Shown: positions 1-5,673 of the stretch, one piece after another
Position numbering within the stretch: the first letter of the stretch is position 1
Layout of the letters: each line of letters starts with the position of its first letter
From: Methanothrix sp.
GTDB lineage: Archaea > Halobacteriota > Methanosarcinia > Methanotrichales > Methanotrichaceae
Direction of reading: 5' to 3'
Assembly: GCA_011391755.1 (NCBI GenBank)
Contig: JAABPZ010000070.1
Span: forward strand, 1 to 7,274
DNA length: 7,274 bases
Translations under genes and position numbers: made by a program
Notes under the pieces: generated by a model
Told to the model about the DNA's origin: nothing
Databases searched by the model: none
The model's input: only the letters and a program-made list of their open reading frames with translations

Positions 1-734
1 CCAGTGCCCGTCTCAAATTGTTCTTGGGCCTCTGTGCCATCCTCCTTTCTGTATCATCCACGACTCCCATTGCGCCTTTATTCCTGGCCATAACCATGAG
101 CCTGATAACTGTGATGCTGGCCAAAATTCCCGGACGCATCTATTCCCGGCTGCTGCTGGTGCCCCTCTCCTTCGCCTTGCTCAGCGCCGGCGTGGTGGCC
201 TTCATGCATGGCAGCGGCCAGACACTATTTTCCCTGCAGTTCTTCGGCCTTAATTTGGCCATCAGAGAGGAAGGAGCTAACCTCGCCGTTCTTCTTATCG
301 CCCGGACCTTTGGCGGCATGTGCTCTTTGTATTTTATAGCTTTAACCACGCCCATGATTGAGATATTCGCCGTGCTCAAAACTTTGCACATACCAGAGTC
401 AGTCATTGAACTGTCCATGATGATTTATCGATACATCTTCGTCTTTTTAGATCAGGCGGCCATGATCCACAGCGCTCAGATGATGCGCCTGGGTGATGCC
501 GGGGCAAAAAATTCACTGAACTCATTTGCCATGCTCTGCAGCGTCCTATTCCTGCGTTCCTGGGAGCAGGGGGAAAGGCTCATCGTGGCCATGGACTCTC
601 GATGTTACGACGGCAAGCTCGATCTCATGGAGCCTGCCAAGGGGGCGAAGCCCGGAGCGATTCTCGCGGTAGCAGGATATTTGGCCGCAGCTACAGCCAT
701 CGCGGTTTTAACCAGGGGCGTCATTCTTCTATGA
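1..734 (+). CDS. cbiQ: ECF transporter T component, CbiQ/NikQ family (5' end cut by the window)
   Basis: This is the membrane-embedded coupling subunit of an energy-coupling factor importer for cobalt or nickel; in the family it joins the ATPases to the substrate-binding CbiM/NikM protein. The frame is open from base 3 and reads S-A-R-L-K-L-F-L, which matches the family's usual N-terminal D-P/A-R-x-K motif, so the true start lies just outside the window. The TTG at 18 is only an apparent start. Several long hydrophobic segments are visible. Counting from that TTG, a TTP motif (109-112) precedes the conserved L-x-I-P...YRY stretch (about 124-140), followed by the first coupling motif AQMMRLG (153-159) and the second, AMDSRCYDG (191-199). 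These motifs contact the ATPase in this family. The stop codon lies seven bases before the ATPase start, indicating one operon. Cobalt and nickel cannot be told apart from this subunit. Confidence 0.9.
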   Translation, partial: SARLKLFLGLCAILLSVSSTTPIAPLFLAITMSLITVMLAKIPGRIYSRLLLVPLSFALLSAGVVAFMHGSGQTLFSLQFFGLNLAIREEGANLAVLLIARTFGGMCSLYFIALTTPMIEIFAVLKTLHIPESVIELSMMIYRYIFVFLDQAAMIHSAQMMRLGDAGAKNSLNSFAMLCSVLFLRSWEQGERLIVAMDSRCYDGKLDLMEPAKGAKPGAILAVAGYLAAATAIAVLTRGVILL

Positions 735-741
735 GGCTACT

Positions 742-1896
742 ATGACGATTATCCTTGAAACCAGAAGTCTCAGCTATTCCTATGGGGATGGAACAGAGGC
801 TCTGAAGGATGTGAGCATCTCTCTGGAGGCGGGGAAAAAGGTGGCTCTGGTGGGGCCCAATGGAGCCGGCAAGTCCACACTCATGCTCATGTTCAACGGC
901 ATCCTGAGGCCCGGTGAAGGGGAAGTTCTCTTCCGGGGCCGGCCCATGAGTTACGATGCCGCCAGTTTGCGATCCATCCGCCGAGCCGTGGGCATGGTCT
1001 TCCAGAATTCGGACGATCAGCTATTCGCGCCTACCGTTTACCAGGACGTGGCCTTCGGTCCTACTAATCTGGGCTATGCAGCGGAGAAGGTGAAGAGGTA
1101 CGCGGGCTTTGCTCTGCAGTACGTGGGTCTCTTGGGATATGAGCGCCGTCCACCTCATCACCTGAGCGGCGGCGAGAAGAAGAGGGTGGCCATTGCCGGC
1201 ATACTGGCCATGGAGCCGGAGGTGATTATTCTCGATGAGCCTACCTCCAACCTCGATCCAGCCAGCTCGGAAGAGATCATGGAGATGCTCGATGAGCTGA
1301 ACTTAGGTGGAAAGACATTGATCATCTCCACTCATGATGTGGACCTGGCCTACCGCTGGGCGGATGAGGTAATACTCATGAAGGATGGTGGGGTAGTGCG
1401 CCGGGGCACTGGTCAGGAGGTATTCGGAGATGCCGAGTTGATAAGGGATGCCCGGCTTAAGCTTCCCATCGTGGTGGACCTCTACCAGGAGCTGGCGGGT
1501 CGAAGCATTGTCCGGGTAGCAAAGCCGCCCAGGAACATCCTTGAGCTATGCGACCTCTTGCAGTCAAAGGCGGAGGCGCAGGCTGGGGTTTGGGGTAAAA
1601 TCTACATCTGCAACGTAGATGAGAAAGATGAGAAAGAGATTCGGGCAGTGCTCGATAAAAATCCGGCCGACTTTAAGGGCGCCATGGGTAGCAGTGCCAA
1701 GGTCATGGCGGAGAAGTGCGGCATCACCATAGATTTTACCTACGGCGTTATCGACAAGTGCATCCTCAAGGCCTTGATCGGCAAGAGTTCCCTCATCATG
1801 ACCTCCGGGGGAATGGTAGAACACACTTTGCAGAGAATCAAGGACTACGGCCTGGAGTCCGGGACGAAGATCGAGGCGATCGGGCTTATGCAATGA
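742..1896 (+). CDS. cbiO: ECF transporter ATPase, CbiO/NikO family, with extra C-terminal domain
   Basis: This cytoplasmic ATPase powers metal uptake with the CbiQ-type protein encoded just upstream. All ABC motifs are intact: Walker A GPNGAGKST (38-46), Q-loop Q88 in VFQNSDDQLF, signature LSGGEKKR (141-148), Walker B VIILDEP (161-167) and H-loop H198. The ATG start has a GAGG at 733-736 that overlaps the cbiQ stop, giving five-base spacing and likely coupled translation. At 384 residues it is about 100 longer than the usual 270-285 of the family. The ABC domain ends near residue 265, and about 110 further residues follow that contain no ABC motif. They include GAMGSSAKVMAEKCGI (313-328), AVIDK-like GVIDKCILKAL (335-345) and SLIMTSGGMVEHTLQRI (350-366). 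I cannot name this tail. Its alternating hydrophobic strands and glycines suggest an alpha/beta fold, perhaps regulatory. The ATPase assignment is firm; cobalt versus nickel is open. Confidence 0.93.
   Translation: MTIILETRSLSYSYGDGTEALKDVSISLEAGKKVALVGPNGAGKSTLMLMFNGILRPGEGEVLFRGRPMSYDAASLRSIRRAVGMVFQNSDDQLFAPTVYQDVAFGPTNLGYAAEKVKRYAGFALQYVGLLGYERRPPHHLSGGEKKRVAIAGILAMEPEVIILDEPTSNLDPASSEEIMEMLDELNLGGKTLIISTHDVDLAYRWADEVILMKDGGVVRRGTGQEVFGDAELIRDARLKLPIVVDLYQELAGRSIVRVAKPPRNILELCDLLQSKAEAQAGVWGKIYICNVDEKDEKEIRAVLDKNPADFKGAMGSSAKVMAEKCGITIDFTYGVIDKCILKALIGKSSLIMTSGGMVEHTLQRIKDYGLESGTKIEAIGLMQ
1570..1893 (+). other. Unassigned C-terminal domain of the CbiO-type ATPase
   Basis: This covers residues about 277-384 of the ATPase. 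It opens with a strand-like GKIYICNV (285-292), then an acidic/basic helix (about 293-305), a glycine-containing turn near 313-317, and the segment TSGGMVEHTLQRI (354-366), whose GG followed by a helix looks like a ligand or phosphate-binding turn. It ends with strand-like TKIEAIGL (375-382). Cysteines at 290, 326 and 340 could bind a metal, but their spacing matches no motif I know. It is in frame with no codon-use break, so it appears to be a real extension rather than read-through. Confidence 0.5.
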
Positions 1897-1904
1897 TAAG
1901 TAAC

Positions 1905-1953
1905 GAGCGGGTAGGGGAGTGGGGGTTAGTGAAAAAGATGTGTGTACCCGCTC
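1905..1953. terminator. Inverted repeat between convergent cbiO and larB
   Basis: A perfect 9-bp inverted repeat, GAGCGGGTA (1905-1913) and TACCCGCTC (1945-1953), begins eight bases after the cbiO stop and encloses a 31-base loop. On the + strand it is followed by pyrimidine-rich TCTTCTC and then by AT-rich sequence to about 2003. The position suits a transcript end for cbiO, but the loop is long and there is no clean T-run, so its role as a terminator is uncertain. Confidence 0.4.
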
Positions 1954-2003
1954 TCTTCTCAACAATTAATTAATCGTATAAATACTTTTCTGGAAATAAT
2001 TTA

Positions 2004-2780
2004 CTACTGTTTTTGTCCATATGCTTTTTGTCTGGCGATCTTTGCCGCATAAGCGCCAGCTACAAAGCCCGCATCTATATTTACCACAGTGAGGACGGAG
2101 CAGGATTGCAGCATGGAATAAAGGGCCGCCCGGCCGCCTCCACCCAGACCATAGCCCGTGGAAACCGGCAATCCTATAACCGGGGCTTCTACCAGTCCCG
2201 CAACAACCGCAGGCAGTGTCCCCTCCCGCCCGGCTGCCACCACGAAGGCATCAACATTTGCCATCTTCTCCAGGCAGGGAAAGAGCCTGTGAATGCCTGC
2301 TACTCCTACGTCGTACTCCGAGATGACGTTGCAGCCCATCTCCTCCGCCACCACGCGCGCCTCCTCAGCGACCGGCATATCGGCAGTGCCTGCTGCCAGG
2401 ATGCCCACCCATCCCCGTTTGGCCTGCGGTTTCGCCGATCGGATGACCACGCTCCTGGCTCGAACGTTGTGCACCAGCTCACTGCCCTCGGGCAGCTGTG
2501 CGCACCGCAACAATTCCAGCTGCTCAGCCGAGACGCGAGTGATGATCACATTGCCGGTTGCCCGCAGGTGAGCCAGGGAGATGGCCACGAGATCGGTTTT
2601 ATCCTTTCCTTCCGCGAGAATGGCTTCCGGTATGCCGATGCGTTCCGCCCGGCAGATGTCTAGCTTGGCCACCTCTCCTACGGCCAGGAAGCTCTGGCGT
2701 TTGATGCGGCGCAAAGCCTCTTCCAGGTTGATCTCGCCCCGACCAAAGCACTCCAGCAGCTCTCTCAGGTTCTCTTGCAC
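2004..2780 (-). CDS. larB: LarB, pyridinium-3,5-biscarboxylic acid mononucleotide synthase
   Basis: LarB carboxylates and hydrolyses nicotinic acid adenine dinucleotide to make pyridinium-3,5-biscarboxylic acid mononucleotide, the first step towards the nickel-pincer cofactor that LarE and LarC complete. The protein has 258 residues, close to the family length. The N-terminal half has D41-x-x-R-x-x-R-x-G and GIPEAILAEGK (49-59). The C-terminal PurE-like half has ILAAGTADMPVAEEA (127-141), YDVGVAGIHRLF (156-167), VAAGREGTLPAVVAGLV (181-197), the STGYGLGGGGRAAL stretch (207-220) and VVNIDAGF (232-239). The start is GTG; an in-frame stop lies about 20 bases upstream and no other start codon lies between, so the choice is secure. 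It has its own promoter region shared with the divergent nuclease-PII gene, and it faces the metal-transport operon. larC and larE are not in the window. Some databases label this family as a 1-(5-phosphoribosyl)-5-amino-4-imidazole-carboxylate carboxylase. Confidence 0.93.
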   Translation of the reverse strand: MQENLRELLECFGRGEINLEEALRRIKRQSFLAVGEVAKLDICRAERIGIPEAILAEGKDKTDLVAISLAHLRATGNVIITRVSAEQLELLRCAQLPEGSELVHNVRARSVVIRSAKPQAKRGWVGILAAGTADMPVAEEARVVAEEMGCNVISEYDVGVAGIHRLFPCLEKMANVDAFVVAAGREGTLPAVVAGLVEAPVIGLPVSTGYGLGGGGRAALYSMLQSCSVLTVVNIDAGFVAGAYAAKIARQKAYGQKQ

Positions 2781-2840
2781 GGCCTTTAAAATAGATCGTC
2801 AAGCATAAAGGGTTTATCCCCGCACAAATAATGAAAGAAG
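2781..2840. promoter_or_regulatory. Divergent promoter region between larB and the EndoQ-PII gene
   Basis: Only 60 bases separate the two start codons. On the + strand TTTAAAATA (2785-2793) resembles an archaeal TATA box and would put a start near 2813-2818, giving a leader of about 25 bases before the ATG at 2841. On the - strand CTTTATGC (2810-2803) could be a TATA box, placing the start close to the larB GTG, which would make that message nearly leaderless. No strong Shine-Dalgarno precedes either gene: GAAAGAAG sits before the nuclease ATG and AAAGG sits just two bases before the larB GTG. The two elements are close enough to interfere with each other. This reading is by eye only. Confidence 0.35.
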
Positions 2841-4331
2841 ATGCTTGTAAACCTTGATCTTCATATCCATTCCAAGTACTCGATGGCGGTCTCCGCAGAC
2901 ATGCAGCTGCCTGAGATTGCCAGAGAGGCAGCGCGTAAAGGAGTGAAGATCGTGGCCACGGGAGACTGCCTGCATCCTTTGTGGCTGGATGCCATAAAGA
3001 AGCTTCCCGAGGCAGACGGGCTCTTTCTCCTGGGCGATACCCATTTTGTCCTCAGCGTGGAGGTGGAGGATAGTAGCCGCGTGCATCATCTCATATTTTT
3101 GCCCGATACCTCCAAGGCCGAGCAGTTGCGGGAAGCCTTCGCCCCCTACTCGACGAACCTGTCGGCAGACGGCAGGCCCAGGTTGCATTTGAACGGTTCT
3201 GCGATTGCCGATCAGGTTCTTGAGGCGGGCGGCCTGCTGGGTCCGGCCCACGCCTTCACACCCTGGACAGGCATCTTTGCCTACTTTCGGTCTTTGGCTG
3301 AGTGCTACCAGGAGAAGGCGGACCAGATCAGGTTCATTGAGCTGGGCCTCTCTGCGGACACGAATTATGCGGACCGGATTGCTGATCTCTCCTCCCGGAC
3401 CTTTCTCTCTAACTCCGATGCTCATTCGCCCCGCTCCAACAAGCTGGCCCGGGAGTTCAACCAGATGGAGCTGGATTCTTTTTGCTATCAGGATCTCATC
3501 CTGGCCATCAAGCGGGAGGGCGGTCGGAGCGTAGCGATGAATGTGGGTCTTTTCCCGGAGGAAGGAAAGTACAATCGCACCGCTTGCACGCGTTGCTACC
3601 GGCAATACTCCCATATGCAGAAGGACGAACTGATGGGACGCTGTTCGGATTGTGGGGGGCGAATCAAGCTTGGCGTGGCAGACCGGGTAAATCTTCTGGC
3701 CGATTATGAAAAGCCCTTACATCCTTCGCACCGGCCACCTTACTTGCATATCATTCCCCTGGCCGAGATCATTGCTCTGGCCCTGGGTCACAAGAGCGTC
3801 ATGACGGCCGGCGTGCAAAAAAGCTGGAGCGAGCTGACAGAGTCCCGAACGGAGATTGAGGTATTGATGCAGGCCGATCTTGCCGATCTGAAGGCGGAGC
3901 CGAGAGTAATCGAAGCCATCCAGAATTTTCGCATGGGCCAAATAGAGGTGCAACCCGGGGGCGGGGGCAAGTACGGAGAGGTCAGGCTGATGGGAGTGTC
4001 GAATGCGGTGGGGAAAGGAAATGGTGGGCTGCACTTGCTGCGAGAAAAGCTGGATCAGAAGGGGTTTTTTGGAATGACGGTGACCGAGGTCAAGGGCCGG
4101 GGCCGGCAGAAGGGCATCACCTTGCAGTGGCGAGCTGGAGACTATCGAGTGGAGTTCATGCTGAAGATCAAGCTGGAGATGGTGGTCGATGACAAGGACG
4201 TGGAGTGTGTCATCGACCTCATCTGCGAGTTTGCCCAGACGGGGGAGGCCGGGGACGGCAAGATCTTCGTCTATCCGGTGGAGGACGTGGTGCGGGTGCG
4301 CACCAAGGAGCGTGGGTGCGGGGCGGTTTAG
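2841..4331 (+). CDS. EndoQ-like PHP-domain nuclease fused to a C-terminal PII (GlnB/GlnK) domain
   Basis: The first ~380 residues match the EndoQ family (formerly TIGR00375), whose characterised archaeal members nick DNA 5' of deaminated bases and abasic sites. PHP metal ligands are visible: D6-x-H8-x-H10 in DLHIHSKYS, G41-D42-x-x-H45, E74, H82/H83, H137 in GPAHAFTPW, E167, and D193-x-H195 in NSDAHSP. A four-cysteine zinc finger follows (C249, C252, C268, C271), then a helical part with PLAEIIALALG (306-316) and the family's closing PGGGGKYGE (372-380). In stand-alone members the protein ends about there. Here a glycine-containing linker leads straight into a PII domain (about 396-496). The reading frame is continuous with no stop or shift at the joint. 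The ATG start gives the motif distance expected from the N-terminus. The gene is divergent from larB and about 1.4 kb from glnK. The domain calls are firm. The combined function is unknown; nucleotide or 2-oxoglutarate control of the nuclease is inference. Confidence 0.88.
   Translation: MLVNLDLHIHSKYSMAVSADMQLPEIAREAARKGVKIVATGDCLHPLWLDAIKKLPEADGLFLLGDTHFVLSVEVEDSSRVHHLIFLPDTSKAEQLREAFAPYSTNLSADGRPRLHLNGSAIADQVLEAGGLLGPAHAFTPWTGIFAYFRSLAECYQEKADQIRFIELGLSADTNYADRIADLSSRTFLSNSDAHSPRSNKLAREFNQMELDSFCYQDLILAIKREGGRSVAMNVGLFPEEGKYNRTACTRCYRQYSHMQKDELMGRCSDCGGRIKLGVADRVNLLADYEKPLHPSHRPPYLHIIPLAEIIALALGHKSVMTAGVQKSWSELTESRTEIEVLMQADLADLKAEPRVIEAIQNFRMGQIEVQPGGGGKYGEVRLMGVSNAVGKGNGGLHLLREKLDQKGFFGMTVTEVKGRGRQKGITLQWRAGDYRVEFMLKIKLEMVVDDKDVECVIDLICEFAQTGEAGDGKIFVYPVEDVVRVRTKERGCGAV
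4026..4328 (+). other. PII signalling domain within the fusion protein
   Basis: Residues about 396-496 align with GlnB/GlnK from alpha-1 onward. The T-loop region TEVKGRGRQKGIT (415-427) is nearly identical to that of the neighbouring GlnK, and Y435 sits where the family's Tyr51 lies. The B-loop T467-G468...G471-D472-G473-K474 and the C-loop arginines R485 and R487, which bind ATP in PII, are all kept. Differences include A432 for the usual Gly after the T-loop Arg, L441 for the conserved Pro57, and no obvious beta-1 strand (normally K-x-I-x-A-I-I-x-P). The strand ending the nuclease part, KYGEVRL (377-383), may take its place; that is a guess. Confidence 0.85.
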
Positions 4332-4360
4332 GGGCCGCACGCTCAAACGGACTTCTCGAC

Positions 4361-4379
4361 GCCTTTTTGTTTTCTTCTG
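4361..4379 (+). terminator. Oligo-T transcription stop after the EndoQ-PII gene
   Basis: About 30 bases after the TAG stop, the + strand reads GCC then TTTTT-G-TTTT-C-TT-C-T. Archaeal RNA polymerases commonly stop at such T-rich stretches without a hairpin. The rest of 4332-4500 holds no gene I can support, only this signal and the opposing one for the - strand gene. Confidence 0.5.
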
Positions 4380-4477
4380 TTCCGACTTTTAACCGCTGAG
4401 AAACATCCATGAAATCTTATTGGACAAGGGGGCCATTCCAGAGCATTGTGCTTATTGGGAATCGCTGCCTTACCGGG

Positions 4478-4509
4478 AAAAAAGGACCAAGGCTTCGTCT
4501 TTACCTTGG
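4478..4509 (-). terminator. Hairpin plus T-run ending the secreted-protein gene
   Basis: On the - strand CCAAGG (4509-4504) and CCTTGG (4492-4487) form a six-pair stem around an 11-base loop that includes part of the TAA stop. A run of six Ts (4483-4478) follows three bases later. The stem is short, but stem, spacing and T-run all point the same way. Confidence 0.45.
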
Positions 4510-5436
4510 AAACTCGGCTTTAGTCGGAGCCTTGAAGCAGGTGCAATCAAAGACAGCCGTCACATCTGAGCCAAAACCATTGATGCCCTTCCGGTATGCA
4601 TCGGGCATGCTCAGATAGCCGCCTGAGCAGCAGGGCAGCCAGTCGTCATCTTCCTCTGTCTCATCTACTGATGCAGTGAGGTTCATCAGCTTCTCGATGT
4701 GGTAAGTTCCCCAATAATCTTCATCCACGTCCACGAGCGGCTTCTTCCAGGCGGTGTTTACCATGAACATATTTTCGTCTGCATCTTCTTTGGATACAAT
4801 CTCAGGATCCCCCTGCAAAAGCCCGATATGCGCACGGCCTGCTGTCATATCCTCAGAGATGTTCATCATGCTCACGCTGGGATCGTCCTCAGAGATGAAG
4901 TCCTTAGCTAGGATTTCGAGTTCCTTGTCCAAGGCATGGGCATATTCTACTTCATGGTGCATTAGTGTGGCAGATCCGCGATTCTTGAGCCAAGTCTTCT
5001 CCTTCAACAGGGAGTTGAACTGCAGCGGACTGGCTGAGTAAAATCCCGTACCTACGCCGAAGGCTATTGGGCTATACTTCATGGCATTATCTTCTTTCAG
5101 TTGAATGCAGCTCAACGCCTCCGCATGATCCGGTTCGTAGTCATCGCTCTGATCGACTCCGTAATTAGTATAATCGGAACTTTCCGTGGCAAGTGTCGAT
5201 TCTGTATCGATCGTGCCGCTTCCGTGGCTGTAGTCCATGGCTTCAACTCCATTGTTGCCTATTCCTGTGAGTCCCAGGGTATTAGGCATTCTGGCGTGCT
5301 TGTAGGTCATGAAGTAGCCCTCGCCGCTTACGCTCTGTTTAATATCCAAAGTGAGATTGCTCTTATTGGTATATTCTGCAGATGCAATACTGGTTAAGAA
5401 GGCTATTAATAATAGTATTGTTCCTAATTTCTTCGT
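4501..5436 (-). CDS. Secreted protein of unknown function with apparent ACG start codon
   Basis: I do not recognise a named family. Counted from the ACG, the protein has 311 residues. It opens with a textbook signal peptide: two lysines, a hydrophobic core (LGTILLLIAFLTS) and cleavage after A-S-A near residue 20. The mature part is acidic, with N-x-S/T sequons (NKS and NLT at 24-29, later NIS and NLT) that suggest archaeal N-glycosylation. The C-terminal fifth holds paired cysteines (PCCSGG and DCTCF), and no membrane anchor follows. A GGAGGG lies six bases upstream of the ACG, while no ATG, GTG or TTG stands at the expected place. The only in-frame upstream start is a TTG at 5496, which would put 20 polar residues before the signal peptide and coincides with the predicted transcription start. 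HGSGTIDTES-type segments resemble secreted proteins I associate with Methanothrix. It could also be a gene whose start has recently mutated. Confidence 0.7.
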   Translation of the reverse strand, partial: TKKLGTILLLIAFLTSIASAEYTNKSNLTLDIKQSVSGEGYFMTYKHARMPNTLGLTGIGNNGVEAMDYSHGSGTIDTESTLATESSDYTNYGVDQSDDYEPDHAEALSCIQLKEDNAMKYSPIAFGVGTGFYSASPLQFNSLLKEKTWLKNRGSATLMHHEVEYAHALDKELEILAKDFISEDDPSVSMMNISEDMTAGRAHIGLLQGDPEIVSKEDADENMFMVNTAWKKPLVDVDEDYWGTYHIEKLMNLTASVDETEEDDDWLPCCSGGYLSMPDAYRKGINGFGSDVTAVFDCTCFKAPTKAEFPR

Positions 5437-5442
5437 ATTTAT

Positions 5443-5448
5443 CCCTCC
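5443..5448 (-). promoter_or_regulatory. Shine-Dalgarno sequence supporting the ACG start
   Basis: On the - strand GGAGGG (5448-5443) is followed by ATAAAT and then ACG (5436-5434). From GGAGG to ACG the spacer is seven bases, ideal for initiation. It is the best ribosome-binding site near this gene, and it lies inside the frame that a TTG start at 5496 would use. Confidence 0.6.
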
Positions 5449-5515
5449 AGCAAATTCCGCTTGACCTTCACCAGAAGTGTCATCCAAGAAGGTCAACTAA
5501 TGTTTCTCTCTAATC

Positions 5516-5525
5516 AAATATATGA
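5516..5525 (-). promoter_or_regulatory. Probable TATA box of the secreted-protein gene
   Basis: The - strand reads TCATATATTT at 5525-5516 in an AT-rich stretch. Archaeal transcription usually begins about 25 bases downstream, here near 5494. That would give a leader of nearly 60 bases before the ACG and leave the TTG at 5496 at or before the first transcribed base. Confidence 0.45.
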
Positions 5526-5562
5526 TATTATTTGTGGAAAAATCATAACCTGGCAGTAATTA

Positions 5563-5577
5563 TCATAAAAATTATGA
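5563..5577. repeat. Palindrome TCATAA-AAA-TTATGA upstream of the secreted-protein promoter
   Basis: TCATAA (5563-5568) and TTATGA (5572-5577) form a perfect inverted repeat with a three-base centre. A further direct copy of TCATAA lies at 5543-5548, 20 bases away. It sits about 40 bases upstream of the TATA-like box, a position suitable for an activator or other DNA-binding protein. The sequence is AT-rich, so chance is possible. Confidence 0.3.
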
Positions 5578-5611
5578 AACGAATATTGGCGATCGGCCGC
5601 AAAAAATGAAT

Positions 5612-5644
5612 AAAAAAAGTCGGCTCCGATGGAGGAAGAGCCGA
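5612..5644 (-). terminator. Terminator of the amtB-glnK operon
   Basis: On the - strand a seven-pair stem, TCGGCTC (5644-5638) with GAGCCGA (5626-5620), encloses an 11-base loop. It is followed after two bases by a run of seven Ts (5618-5612), with more T-rich sequence beyond. It starts about 30 bases after the glnK stop codon. This is the clearest terminator in the window. Confidence 0.75.
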
Positions 5645-5673
5645 GGCTATAGAAAAAAATAGCAGGAGGCAGG

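Noticed and set aside
1716..1973. An 85-codon + strand frame at the end of cbiO
   Set aside because: It lies mostly inside the cbiO coding region in another frame, has no ribosome-binding site and no recognisable protein features.
2013..2663. A 216-codon + strand frame opposite larB
   Set aside because: It is the antisense shadow of larB, whose motifs are clear on the - strand; its translation is rich in His, Arg and Ser, as such shadows usually are.
2814..3614. A 266-codon - strand frame opposite the EndoQ part
   Set aside because: It covers the divergent promoter region and the antisense of clear PHP motifs, and shows no domain.
4320..4335. Possibility that the PII part is a separate overlapping gene
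   Set aside because: There is no stop between the domains, and no ATG or GTG with a ribosome-binding site starts PII at a normal place; the frame is continuous from the nuclease ATG to the TAG at 4329.
3717..4346. A 209-codon - strand frame opposite the EndoQ-PII joint
   Set aside because: It is antisense to the helical and PII parts, which have strong family matches; GC-rich third positions explain the open frame.
4409..4618. A 69-codon + strand frame downstream of the fusion gene
   Set aside because: It has no ribosome-binding site, crosses the opposing terminator and runs into the antisense of the secreted-protein gene.
5497..5673. Nitrogen-repressor (NrpR-type) operator near glnK
   Set aside because: This spacer is downstream of glnK, and I saw no GGAA-N6-TTCC type palindrome in it; the amtB promoter is outside the window.
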